Source: Yamagishiella unicocca (Eukaryota > Chlorophyta > Chlorophyceae > Chlamydomonadales > Volvocaceae). Taken from it: a stretch of DNA of 64,000 nt. Positions 10,401-23,000 of this stretch are shown piece by piece; the first letter of the stretch is position 1, and each line of letters begins with the position of its first letter. The stretch lies in assembly GCA_003116995.1 (NCBI GenBank), contig BDSL01000115.1:1-64000 (forward strand), read 5' to 3'. The notes under the pieces were generated by a model. It ran no database searches. It was not told the origin of the DNA and saw only the letters and a program-made list of their open reading frames with translations. The position numbers were made by a program, and so were the translations under genes.

Positions 10401-11869
10401 AGGTGTTGGAAGCCGGAACGCTAGGGGCTTCGGAAGTGGTGGTTGAAAAAGGTTACCCGCGCGATGCTCATGTCGATGGGGTAGTTGGACCCCGTTGCGG
10501 TGTATGCGCCGGCGTCACCTGCACCACCTTGCGACTAGCGTTGCATGCCACCACCGCCACCGCTCTCACCACTCGGAACAGCTTCCCGAAGGCGGGGTGG
10601 ATGGACGCCACCTGCGCTACACTCCACGCCTTGAATGCCGCCCCCTCGGTGCCCACGCACAGGTCCACCTCTATGCCGCTGCGCCGGTCCACGAACTTGA
10701 CGATGGGCACGCGGGCGTGCAGGATGACCTCCATACCACTCTGCGCCGCTACTCCATCAGCTTTGAGCTGTTCCAGCGCTCTACGGAGCAGCTTGGACGT
10801 CTGACCCCGGCCTAGCGTGTGCTGAGGAGGAACGGGTGACCAACGGCCGCGGGATGTTCAGCATTCATGGGGAGTCCTGCACGTTTAAATGAGTCGGCAG
10901 GTGTGCGGACGCGGCAGCATAGCACTTTACGCGCACGGGGCCCTAGCTACCGATATAACATGTTACTGTGGTCGCTTCACTGTGAATACGCCATCCAGTC
11001 CGGATGATGTGCGCTTACTAGCAACCTGGGAAGGACCAGCCACACAACCCGGCCTAAGCCTCATCCTATGCATGCCTGCCGGTTGGAAACAGTCGCTGCC
11101 CTTAAGGGACTAAAAGTTTTTTTCGCTTCGCCAGGCCACACAGCCGTTTCCCGCAATACCCTGTTTCCCGCAATACCCTGTTTCCCGCAATACCCTGTTT
11201 CCCGCAATACCCTGTTTCCCGCAATACCCTGTAGCGGTGCTATGCCCCTGTGCTGCAGCAATAATCGCCCTTGCATCCCAGCCGCGCACAGCTAACGGGA
11301 CAGACGGACCTACCACAGCCACACGCCTGGCTTTGCCACGGGCTCCCGGATCCGAGGTGTTCTGCTCTTCGCCCGGCACCGGGGCCGGAACTGTGCCGCA
11401 GACCGCCAGGTCTGCGATAAGGAAGGATATATGGGTGAACCACGATTAAAAGAAGGTGACAATTTTTATTACTATAAGAGCTTACCAAGGTCACTCGTCG
11501 AGTCGTAGAATGATGACACAAAGCTACCGAAGGGCACAACTCGCAGATCTGCGCCGTTATCCAGCCGTTGAAGTGACCCTTGGATTTCAGAAATAAGCTT
11601 CAGCCGCTTGTCGCATTCGTCTCTGGTCGGGGTACAGGCCTGCAGCTCGCCGATGCATGAGAGCCGCCGCGCGCCAATTGCATGCCAGGGACCTCGGCCT
11701 GCCCACCACTCACCTTCGTCAGCATCTGTAGGGCACCTTCAAGGCCGGAAACATCGCTCAAGGTTGCGGAACAGCAAAAACTGCTCCCTCCACCAGGCAC
11801 GGCGCCATAAAGAGGCCAAAATGAGTAAAGCAAATCCCTTCTCCGAAAAGCGTTTCGCACACATTGCAT
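7438..11869 (-). CDS. Non-canonical poly(A) polymerase / terminal uridylyltransferase (about 10 exons)
   Basis: The protein is a DNA-polymerase-beta-type nucleotidyltransferase that adds A or U tails to RNA 3' ends. Exons on the minus strand: 11869?-11714, 11639-11486, 11411-11310, 10811-10570, 10367-10290, 9810-9682, 9624-9540 (weakest), 9284-9089, 8512-8386 and 7833-7438. Phases agree throughout and give about 554 residues. Seen motifs are PFGSFVSSFYDSTSDLDL (helical GS motif plus two metal-binding Asp), HARVPIVKF and GIEVDL (third Asp), VKVWAKAHSVNDGKAHTFNSW (central domain, sugar/base binding), LMVIFFLQ...PPLLPPL, and HILYVEDPYDSTDN (PAP-associated domain). The last exon has a Ser/Ala-rich insert and then a helical tail. 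No RNA-binding domain is visible. UTP versus ATP preference cannot be read from this. The start is uncertain: ATG at 11869, or an extra exon near 12160-12040. The intron after 11310 holds a 17-bp tandem repeat. Confidence 0.9.
11146..11232. repeat. 17-bp tandem repeat, five units, inside an intron of the polymerase gene
   Basis: The unit GTTTCCCGCAATACCCT repeats five times almost perfectly. It lies between the exons ending at 11310 and starting at 10811. The minus-strand frame stays open through it, but the period is not a multiple of three, so coding use is unlikely. Confidence 0.85.
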
Positions 11870-14014
11870 AATGAACCGTGAATGAACTGCTAGTGGTGGG
11901 TCTGAAGCTCTGAACTACCTGGAGGGGTTGCGTTATCTGCTCGTTAGCCTACATTCATCAACCTTGACTAGGAATGCAGGTGCTCTAGGGTACCAGGAAT
12001 GGTATGCCATCACATCTACCCATGCCTGACACATGGCGTAGGCGTACGGCAACTGCGCGCCCGGCGGCCATTGCGTGTGCTCCCATGGTTCCGGAGCCCC
12101 CAACGACCCAGGCACCCAGCATCTGCTGGAAAGTGATGTCCATAACGGCTTTTGGGGCTGGTGTGATAGTTTATGGTCATATTTGATGTCGCGCGTTCGC
12201 GATGTTCGGGCCATTACGGCTACCCACGTGGCTGCAAACAGGGTGCAGCGTTGCGGTGCACTGCGAAAACAGCAGCAGCAATGTCCGTCCTGCAATCAAG
12301 TGCGAGGTTTTAGAGTTACATCTACAGCCGCGTGACAGCTCGTAGTCGAGGCGGAACCGTGCATGAGGCCGCCTGTACGCCAGTGGGAGTTGGGCTTGGC
12401 GGGTTCCACACGGTAACCGGTACCGCCTCCACTCGGGTAAGGATAATCACAGCATCTCACTATGAGGTATTGGTTTGAAAAAAAGCCTTATAACGGCCTT
12501 CAACGGCAGAGTTGCAGCCCACGGCACGACAGAGGCGGCTTTCCGCCGGGAGCAGTCAGATGGAAAGACTTCACAAACTTGAAGGGGCATCTCATGGCGT
12601 ATGTCTAGATTTGGATTGTTTTAGATGTTTTCTGCAGTCCAGGGTGGGGGCTGTCCACGTTGGTGCAAGCTCTCTGTCTGCGCTGTCGGTCCTGTTCACC
12701 TCACACCATTGAGCTGCAGAGGGCTGCCACGTTTGAGTTGTACCACACCATTCACTGTGCGCTGTCTCAGCATCAGGACCGTACAGCGCTGTGGTGGGCA
12801 GCCCGGCGACGTGGCGCCACCGAGGGTGCCACCGAGGGTGCCACCGAGGGTGCCACCGAGGGTGCCACCGAGGGCGGACCTAACATAAAAAAGCCTGCGA
12901 TCCAAAGAAATTAGAGGGGTTTCCGAGGGTTTCCCGTCGTAGGAGGCCTGTCATGAACTCCCTGGTCATGGAATCCGATCAAGAGCTACCTTGAGCTGCC
13001 ACTACAACGCCAGAGCCTGGCTTTTTAATGGGCCAAGCCACACCATTGAAGGGCAACTCACAGGACAGCACACCGTTGAAGGGACGCGGAGCCCAACTGC
13101 TGCCCGCAAAACACACATGGCAGCCAATCGCAGCAAATGGACGTACCCTTGGCGCTCGTCCCCAGCGCTCCCTTGCGCAAACTCGGCTGTACTCCTGTTC
13201 GAATCTATTGCTACTGTAACAAGGCTACCCCCCCACAAACTGTCGCACGCCTCCCATTCTTACGCCTCCAAACCTTAGGCAAAAGACGACGAAGGGGCAG
13301 CAATTTTAGGAGGAACCCCCATATGTCCGCACAGCGCACAATCTTCTCCTTCCCTTTGTCCGCACAGCGCACACTCTTGAGACTCGTCGGCGCTTGTGAG
13401 TCAGATACTCTATTAGAGTGGCACGCTCCATAGGGGAATTCCAACAGGGCGACAGGTTTCAGGCGCAGTTGGTTATTCGTCGTTAAACCTCACATCGGGT
13501 AGAGTCAAAAATACAAGAAGGCCCAGGTCCATCCGCGTCCTCCTAGCAAAAGAAGCCGACACGATCACAGCCCTACGGTATAATGGCTGTATCGCAGTGA
13601 AGCTAAGTCAAAGTAGGTACCGATAGCCCCGCTTATACCATGCGTACCTGACGCAGAGACCATGTGGGGCACCCAATCACTTTAGGACGCTGTGCCGCGC
13701 CATGGCATGGCATTCTTACATTCGTGACTGCCAAGACTCTATGATGGGCAGAAGAATAAGACCAATACTTAGTATTGGGACCCACCCACGGGATTGTTTG
13801 CCTTGATACGGAAACGGAAACTTGGTATCCAAGGCCAAATCTTGTGAGCAAAGTAGTGATGCGAACGATCACAACTTGGTCATAGTTATATTTATGGTCC
13901 TTTTGCTGGTTGATCAATACACGCATTGGTGTTGCTCGTGCCAAGCTATCCGCTATGCATGTACATCTAATGTGCCGTCCGTAGCATTCTGCTCAACATG
14001 AAGCCAGCTTAACA
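11870..14014. other. Intergenic stretch between divergent genes, no recognised gene
   Basis: A possible 5' exon of the minus-strand polymerase lies at about 12160-12030: an ATG followed by DITFQQMLGAWVVGGSG, then a GTAGAT donor. I cannot link it by homology. Bases 13323-13378 carry two spaced copies of GTCCGCACAGCGCACA. The rest shows no coding pattern I trust. Confidence 0.4.
12816..12875. repeat. 12-bp tandem repeat, five units
   Basis: GCCACCGAGGGT repeats five times with one final substitution. The unit is a multiple of three and open in all frames shown (for example ATEG or PRVP repeats), but no surrounding gene is recognised. Confidence 0.9.
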
Positions 14015-17000
14015 TTGCCCATCATTGAGCATGCGTGCTCATCATGGACAGTGCCAGAGGACTACGAGCCTTCGCGCTCTGTTGAGGTTGGCCCACGTTC
14101 CTTCCCTTTCTATGATATTCCACGCATAGCTGGACTGCATACAGTGAGGAACGCCTGTCGTCTCATTGAGGTAAGGCACATGTGGAAAAGTTGCGTCCGA
14201 CCAAGCAGTACTGGCTGAAGCCCTTCGCCGCCGGACTCAGCTAATCACAATATTGCTGTCCTCATTTCATGTAACTGTGTAGGCTGTCTCATTGCCTGTT
14301 TGTAACACGAAGAGGAGAAACCAGTATCGGACATTCGCCTCGCTCGTTACTTGCCATGAGACGGCAACTTGCCGCTGGCAAACTTGCCGCGAGGACGTCG
14401 GCTTAGGACGACACAAGCCATTGTGCTTTTGCTGAAGGGTCAGGGATTGAAAATGGCTTCCCTTCCACTACCTCGGCGCGCGGTTCACCCCATCTTCCTA
14501 CGGAAGCTAGCCCAGGAGAAAGTGCCTGGCGGGTCAGGATGTTGGGGTGATATGACAACAGCTCAGGTTGGTGTCCTAGTTCATTCAATCCACGCCTGTT
14601 TCTAGTCGAAGTCGCCAACCAGCTACGCTTGCGGTTCCTGACTCCTAACGCAGGTCGTCCAGGTCTTTGTCCGACCGGCCACGCTGCAGGCCAAGCGCAG
14701 TTTTACTGAGTGTATTCTGGCGGGGCAGGTGTCGCCGAAGTATGTCCTCCCTTGGTGTGCCTCCGGAAAGATGAATGACGCGGATGGCGTGGAACAGCAG
14801 GTGGGGTTGGGACATGCTGTCCCCGGTAGAAGGACGATTGCATTACGTTAACAGGCATTATATTTGGGATTGAATTCTTAGGTGTTGAGCTGCACCCTTT
14901 TCACATTAACGCCAGGTAAACACAATAATGAGCCCCTGTCCAACAACCTTGTCCATTGCTCTTCTTTCTGGCTCCCGTCCTTCAGGCTCTCCCCTTCACA
15001 TAGTTTTTTCGGAACCCATATTACCTGTTTGCCTTGCCAGGCGTTTGGCCCCGCTCGGTTCTTCGCAAGCCACGCCTGGACCTACAAATTTGGTGCATTG
15101 GTTTCTATGCTAGACAACCATTACTCACAGCTTCCGGGAACTAAAGGCGGGACGAGGTTCCTGCCAATCTACTACTGGGTGGACATCCTGGCCGTGACAC
15201 AGGTACCGTGCAAGGACGTCCCGCCATGTCCGTACGACCAGGCCCCCCGACGGTGTCGGTCTACGGAGCATTGTCCCTCATCTACATTCATGTCGTCCTT
15301 GTGCTCAATTGTCTAGGCTCGCGTCCTTGCATACCGCGTCTGTACCCCCCCATCGTATGTTGCCTTCAGTATCACATGCGTGGTAGTGAGCAATCCTCTG
15401 TGCGACTGCACGCAGCACTTCGCTGGTGCCTTTACGGATCATCCAGATTCGGACTTCGCAGGTAGGCGTCAGTAATGTAGGTGGTTTCGCCCCGCATGGA
15501 GGCTTGCCCGTTGGCAGGCAGATCCGAGGGAAAGGAGGCGGTGTGGGGGGAGAAGGTAATCATGTGAACGTGTAGCAAATCGCAGCTGATACGGACGCCC
15601 TGTACTAACGTTTTCGGTGCATATGAATGGGCTGCACGCATCTAACGCATCGTGTGCCCCGGCATCTTGAGCCGGGTGTGCAGCTCGGTACCGCTGGCAA
15701 TGAAGCAACGGAGCGACGAGCGGATGTCTCGCTGGGCCATCTGTCCCGCCCCAAAACTGTGTTTATACTCAGCTTCCTCGTAAACGGTTTTCCTCCCTCC
15801 CCCTAGGCGTCATCCGTTCGTGCAAGGCGGTGCTGTTCACCATGCATCCGTGAGTGGCAGCGGCGGCGTGAACGGGTTCAGCGCACGGCTTCGGCGGATC
15901 GGGAAATCTCACGTTAGCTGAATTGAGAAATACTGTTACTTGCTCGGGCGCGAAGGCAACACGAGTGTGTTCCTGCCATGACAGGTGGCGCAGCCCCATC
16001 GCTCCCACGCGTGTGTGGTGCCTGTTCGAGGCGTTGACAGCCATCCAAGCTCCGGGTAGGGTCGGGACACGGCTGCGCCATGTTGCGGTGCGGCGCTCGA
16101 GCTGGCTCGGCCGGCAGCCAGATGCTGGAGGCTGCTGAGTGTCCAGAGGCGCTACCTTGCAGGTGTTGAGTTCGAGGTGGTGGTGGACGTGAAGGACAGC
16201 AAAGACACGCGCGTGCAGACGGTGCAGGTGAGCGCACAGGGTGGGTCCCGCGGGTGGGGTTTCGGTGGGCATCGGGGATCCGTGTGGGCAACGGGGGGAG
16301 GTGGGCATCGGGGATCCGTGCGGTCAGAGGAGGTGGGCATCGGGGATCCGTGCGGTCAGAGGAGGTGGGCATCGGGGATCCTAACAGGCAGGGAAGAGGT
16401 GGGCATCGGGGATGCTAACGGGCGGGGGGGGAGGTGGGCATCGGGGATGCTAACGGGCAGGGGGGAGAGGTGGGCATCGGGGATGCTAACGGGCAGGGGG
16501 GGAGGTGGGCATCGGGGATGCTAACGGGCAGGGGGGGAGGTGGGCATCGGGGATGCTAACGGGCAGGGGGGGGAGGTGGGCATCGGGGATGCTAACGGGC
16601 AGGGGGGGAGGTGGGCATCGGGGATGCTAACGGGCAGGGGGGGGAGGTGGGCATCGGGGATGCTAACGGGCAGGGGGGGGAGGTGGGCATCGGGGATCCG
16701 ATTGGGCAGGGGTGAGGGTGGGCATCGGGGATCCGTGCGGGCAACGGTGTTTTTGGCTGCTGCTGCCAGCCGTGTAGCTCTCACACCGGTGTGCCCTCGT
16801 GACCACTTCGTCGCAGATCATCAGCAACAGCATCGAGGTGCGCACAGCCCAGGTGAGCAGGCCGCTGCAAGGGGGCGCAGCTGGTGCCTAGCCTCTGGCA
16901 CCTCCCGCCTGCGTAGTCCGTATGGCACGCGCGCCACGTCTTTTGAGTCACGAGCCCAGATGCGTGGGGCGGAGGGTTACAGACATGCTGCTCACCTCCT

Positions 17001-20000
17001 CATCGCTCTCGTCGCCCTCAGGCCACTGTCTCGGCAGACAAGGTCTACATCATTCAGTGCATCGAAGACGGCATCGGGATCAATGCGTTCAACAACACCA
17101 TTCGGAAGTGGGTTGGTCGGTCCCCGGCAGAGCCCTCCCTGGGGGTCTAGGCCATGTTTACTGCTGCCGCTGTATCCGGGTATCCGGGTCCTGCTCTTCC
17201 CACAACTTGTCGCTCCCGGTACACCGCAGACGGCTGAAGGAGGCGCTGCTGCAGGCTGTCACGCCCAACGCTGTGGAGATGGGCGACACGTCGGCGCTGC
17301 ATGAGCTCCTCAAGGTACGAGTACAGGGGGCCTGGGGGTGGCATAGAGACCCCCGGGGCCGGGGGGGGTGGTGATTAGGCAAGCCGGTGCACAGCCGGCA
17401 GCGTACCCCCATCCCCCGGGAGTGGTGTGCTGTGCACCTCACGAAGCGTGATCGATGGAGTCGCGGATCAAGCTTTGTGGAATGGACCAACGCCCATCAG
17501 GCAGGGCCGCAGTGGCGTTAAGGTGTCACGGCTGCGCTCGCCTTGGCGCCCCTCCTTGCGCACCTGGCATCCCCCTGCCTCGCGATCCTGCCACGCAGCC
17601 ACCTGACACACGCACCCCCTACTGCACACCCGACACCAGATCGGCGGCTGCGTCCGGCCGGACGGCATTTCCGACCTGGCCTCGTACTTCAAGTTCGCCA
17701 GTGAGACCGACATGCTCAACATCATGCGGACCATTCAGATCCGTGACCTGCGCCCTCGCGGCCTGGCGCTGTCGGGGCGGCAGCGCACCAAGGAGGTCAC
17801 ACTGGCGGACGCGGGGTTGCGCGGCTGGGACGGCGAGTCCTTCAGCCTCCGCGAGTACACCGAGACGGAGACCGGCCGCATGATGTGGGCCTACCTGCCC
17901 GCCTCGCCGTCTCTCTGCCACGTGAGGCACGGGGTACCTGGCTGCAAGGGGCGCAGTGCCAGGGTTGCTGCCCGCTGAGCGGCCTGCCACCCGTCGCACC
18001 TCCTGCCATGCCGCTGTAGTCGCTGCAAGTCAATCGAGCGGAGAAACGGCCGTGAGTGGCCTAGTGCCGCAGCAAGCCTACTTGCCCTACGAAATGTGTT
18101 GAAGCCGCGGTTCGGCGGCGAGCAACTCGGAATCGGATGCCGCTTGGGACCAATTCCGTTCGTGGCTGGTTGCCTCGTGTGATCGCCCTGCAGGCTGTTG
18201 CGGAGTTGCTGGTCATGCCGTCCATGGGCAGCCCGTCGTCCATGTCGGGCAGCGGCGGCAGCGTCACCGTCAGCAACCGGGGCGTGGAGGAGCTGTGGAT
18301 CAGCTTGCGGGCGCCCAGGGCGGAGGACTTTGCGCGCAACGAACCTAGCGCGCCAGACAGCCCCTCAACTAGCAACCGGCCCACCAGCGCCGCCCCTGCT
18401 AGCGCCACAGCGGCCCGCGCAGCAGCCCGGGCGGTGGCCTCGCCCAACCGGCGGCGCCTGGCTTCAGCTCTCAACATGAACATGATGCTGGGCATTGGAG
18501 GCAGGTCCGCCAGTGCGTCCAGGCTGAGCTTCGTCAACGCACCAGGTGGCGCGGCAGCTGGCGGGTCGGCCGCCCCGCCAGCTGCCGCGCCAGTTGCGGC
18601 GTCAGCGGCGGCCTCAGCCAAGAGCGGTATCAACATGTTCTTCCCGTCCCGGAGGTCGTCCACGGGTGCGCCGGCGTCGCCGTCTGGCATGTTCGGCCGC
18701 AGCCCCCAGGCGAGCCACAACGACATGATGGACACCTCGCTGCTCTCCGGGCTGGCCTCGCCCCGGCTGCCGGAGATGCAGGTGGCGCTCCCCGTAGGGC
18801 GGCCTGGGCTGTGGGCGGCTGTCGGCGCCAGCCGGACCCTGAAGATGCTGTGTCTTCACCAGGCCGTGCTGGGGCCCCAGGACTTGCAGGTGAGGAAGTG
18901 GCAGTGACCCAGTGGGGGGAACGCGATGGGAACTGACCAGCATTCCGCAACAGGTTGCTGTGATGGCAACGGCCAGGGTTCGCAGCGGTGGCATATCGTA
19001 CGGTGCAACGCTTCCAGGCTCCCCGTCGAGCACGGCCAGCAGAAGTCAGGTCCAGTCGGGTCAGTGGCACGGGGTAATGATACGGCGCCGGCCATAATCA
19101 AACGCGCCATATTTTCGGTCGCCTTGCGAGCTATAATATCCCCAAGCGCTGTCACGTGTGTGTCAGCCCAATGAGGGCGTTTGCAAAGCGGCGGGCAGAG
19201 GAGGCGTACAGAGATCCGATTCCACCTTCGGACCCCGTGACTCGTCACATCGCTTGCCTGCCTGCTCCCTTCTATCGCAGTTGCTGTCATCCGCGCTGCA
19301 AGCGACGAGAACGCTCGAGTCCCTTCAGGTAGTGTGGTCCTGGTCGAGGGGATTGGCGGGGCGGCGAGGGTGTTACATACGCGTCGCAGTATCGTCCTTC
19401 TTCCAAACCTGTAGCTCGCCGCCTTGCGGCCCTTGTCGGGAGGAGGAGCGCCCCGTGGCCGTAGCGCATGCGCTGTGGCGGTGCTGGGGCTGTCGTTTCT
19501 GATGCCGCGAGAGTACACCCGCACCCCAGTTCGCGCTGCTTTGCTCCCGAGGCTGACATGGGTTCGCTGGCTCCCGTCCTTCAGGCTGTCAAGTGCGTAG
19601 CGCCCGGGGCGGACGCCACGAACGCCGGCGCCACTGCCAAGCTCAACGCGGAGCTGTTTGCAATGGGTCTGGCGTGCGGCAACCTGCGCCAGCTGCACGT
19701 CCGGCCGGGGGACCTGCTGTATGTGGAGTCCTTCCCTGCCTCCGCTCTGGGGGTACGTGGTCCTGCTGGCCGCGGCGACACGTTTCGGACAGCGCCAGGC
19801 TCACACGCCCTGCGACAACTGTGCACTGCTTACCTGTTCTGCGCGCTTGGTTGCCTCAATGGAGACGACATGCCGACGCATCCGAATTATCTTGCCCAGT
19901 ATGCAACCACCTGACGCTGGCGCGAACGGTGCTTGACCGCTATGTCAACCGGCGCTTTTACCTTTGCCGAGCCTGTGGTCACTAGCTTTTCCTTCAAGGT

Positions 20001-23000
20001 CAGAACTCAACGAACTCTAACCTGCCCATGTGCGGCTCTGCCGTACCTGCCCCCCCAACCCGAAGGCCGGGTCCTCGTTCCTGCTTCGGCGGGTCACGTT
20101 GGCGCCTGTGGCCCTGGGTCCCACAGCCATCCGGCAGGTGGGCAAGGCTCTGGCTCCGCAGCCCTACCTGCATAGCCTTGTCGTGGGCATGGACCCGGCT
20201 CCTGCAGCCACATGGATGCCCAAGGTGCGAGGGCGGGGGGTTTGAGGGGGGACCACCATGAGAACAGCACGGGGGCCAGCAGGAGGACATAGGGGGCCAC
20301 AAGGAGAATAGGCGGGGAGGCACCAGCAGCACAGCTGGGGCCCGCCACCAGGAGATCAGCTGGAGAGGGCACTAAAATACCAGCTGGGGGGCACAACTGG
20401 GGGCCCCACCAGGAGAACAGCTGGGTGGGGGGGTTGCAAGGAAAAACCTTGTACGAAAGGAAAACCGTTTAGAGCAGACGTTTCGAGATGCATGCTGGAA
20501 AACTTGGTTGAGGAGACGAAAGTTGGAGGTCCGATGTCGACCTTCGGCGGCTAAGCCAAATCGGCGACGGCATCTAGGCTAACTGAAGCGAGGACCCCAC
20601 GCGGCGCCAGGAAACATTTTGCGAAGCTGGTTTCTTTTGGGCGCTGGCGGGAGAACGGGGGGCGGTGGCGAGCGATGGGATAGCAGAAAACGCGGCGAGG
20701 CCCCGACCCGCCCGAGTACCGATCGGTAGTGTAGAGGCGACATGAAGAAGCCATAAAGCAGCGGACTGGGTCCGCCAGCGTCCGGGGGAGGAGGCCAGAG
20801 CCGCGCCGCGCCGCCATGGGGGACCGGAGAGCGCGAGAGCCTAGACACAAGTCCCGACGCCCGCAGACAAGAACGCAACGACTAGCAAAAAGCGACATAA
20901 AACTGTGGCCCTACCCAGCGGGGGAACTCCAGGGCCCAGAGGATACGGTGATGGCGGTCGGCATGCGGGCAAGGGGCACCGGCGTGTGTCAGCAACAGCA
21001 TTCGGTGGCGGAGTGGACGGGCAGGTGCCGAAACAACATAGAAGCACCTGCCGGCGCGACGAAAGAGGCAGAGGCGGTGGGGGGGTTGCGTGATATGCTG
21101 GGATAGGTGTACGACGCGGTCCTCTACGAGGGTGTACGGCGGTTAGGAGAGGTAGAGCAGGGGGTGTGGGTGCGGTAAGGGGCGTGAAGATGCGGGGCGG
21201 GGGGGAACAGCAGGCTAGCAGACAGGAGACGGGGATGGCAGTGCGCGGTCCGTGCTGGAGGATCCCCACAGCACTGCCACAGCGACCTGGGGGGGGGGCA
21301 ACATGGTACGTTCGTTGTTGTCCTCACGGGTAGGGGAGTGGGTTCACGTCCACGTCCTCCCCACCACATTGAGACTGAGGCATCTGCCACGATCGGGGCG
21401 TGTCGACCCGCAGGAGCAATACGACAGGGACCACTGGCTGACGTATGAGGACAAGAACGAACCCGAGATGGCCGCCAAGCGGAGAAAGCACCTGGGCTTG
21501 GACGACGAGTAAGCCCCTGCGCACGCAGTGTGCACTGCCGTGCGTCTCGCCACGCATGTGCGCCCGCATGTGGGCCCGCGCTCAAACCTTCGACCCACCT
21601 CCTGTCACTCCGTCCTGTTTTCCAAACGTGCCATCACCCGAAGCGCGGCATGCGTGGCGGTGCTCCGGGCTGCCACTCTGGAAGAAAGTGCCGTGTTGCG
21701 ACGTCTCCAATGTCGGCCAAACCCTCCTAGTCTCAAAGCCACCGAGACCCATCGGACGGCAGGAAGACTGACTCGGCAATACACGCAGCAGCGATGCCGG
21801 TTGCCACATTGTGACATCGAACTTGCGACGATGTGTGCGCCCCGGAAACCCTCCGCGAGCCTGTTCAGGAAAACAAGAGCTGATCCCGTTGCCTATCTGT
21901 CGGTTGCGCTGCCGGGTACGCAGGGACCAGGTTGCTTACTTCGCCAGCGCCTGGGACTTCAAGGACGACCTCAGCACGCTGCCGGACCCCGACCGGGGCT
22001 ACGCGGCGGTCCAGCAGCGCGCAGCGGCCATCTCCTTCTTCCTGACCTGCTCTGCGGGCTGGCGAGATGCCGCCCAGTTCTCCCGCCAGTACGCCAAGTG
22101 GGCTTGGCAGCGCCGCATCCAGCCGGAAGAGCAGCTGGTGGGTGCGGGGGCCGCTTCGTTGTGTATCGGGCAGCCGGGGGGGGGAGGGGGAGGGAAAACC
22201 CTTGTACACTGGAGAGGGTGGCGGCTGGGGCGGGGCGGCGGAGGCAGCTGGGTATGTGTGTGTGGGTGGTGGGGGGGGAGTCGTCGGGGGCGTGAACGAG
22301 CTCTGCGACAGGGCCGTAGGTTCACATTTACGTGTATGGGGTGGGTGCCTCTGCGCCGCTTGGCCTCGAACCCCCAAGGGTCCTGGGACGTGATGCCCGG
22401 AGCAAGGCGGGCGGCAGCTTAGCGGCCAGGGGCCGGCACGAAATGAGGGAGCCGGGTGGCTTTCCGGCGAGGTGGAGGCGTCGCAGCGGGGCCTGGACAG
22501 TGGGAAGGATGGCGGGTGGGTTTGTAGTGCGGTGCAAGATGGTAGCTGGTAGGGGACCAGGGCCATCCCGACGGAGCCGTGTTCTTGCAAATGGTCAGTA
22601 CCCTTGACCCAATTCGCCTCATGGCGTCGAGGCTTCTCACCGAAGACGTGCAGCCGTCCAAAACCGTTCGCCTCGCCTCTGTCCTGCATTGGCAGGCCCA
22701 CTTGAAGACCAGTTTCGATGCGTACAAGGCCCTGGCGTTTGAGATGCTCAAGGTGAGGCGCTGCCGTATCTTGGCACGCAGTCAACGGAAGTTGGCGGGC
22801 AGCTGTCTGGAACGAACTTAAGCTGGAAGCATTTGCGTGTCGCCCGCCCACCCACTCAGGCCTGCCCCGAGGCATACTCGAGCAAATTTGACCCCAACGA
22901 GCAGCGGCGGCGGTCAGCGAAGTCACGCCTCCAGGCGAGTTTGGCGGGTGTCGTGTGGTGATGGTGGATGGGTCACTTGCACAGCCGTCCTTGCATGCCA

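Noticed and set aside
19810..20065. Zinc-ribbon reading of CPVCNHL...YLCRACG and VRLCRTC as a KDZ-type transposase
   Set aside because: These frames end in stops between the Cys pairs and do not fit the phases of the surrounding exons, while PVVTSFSFK and AGSSFLLRR do.
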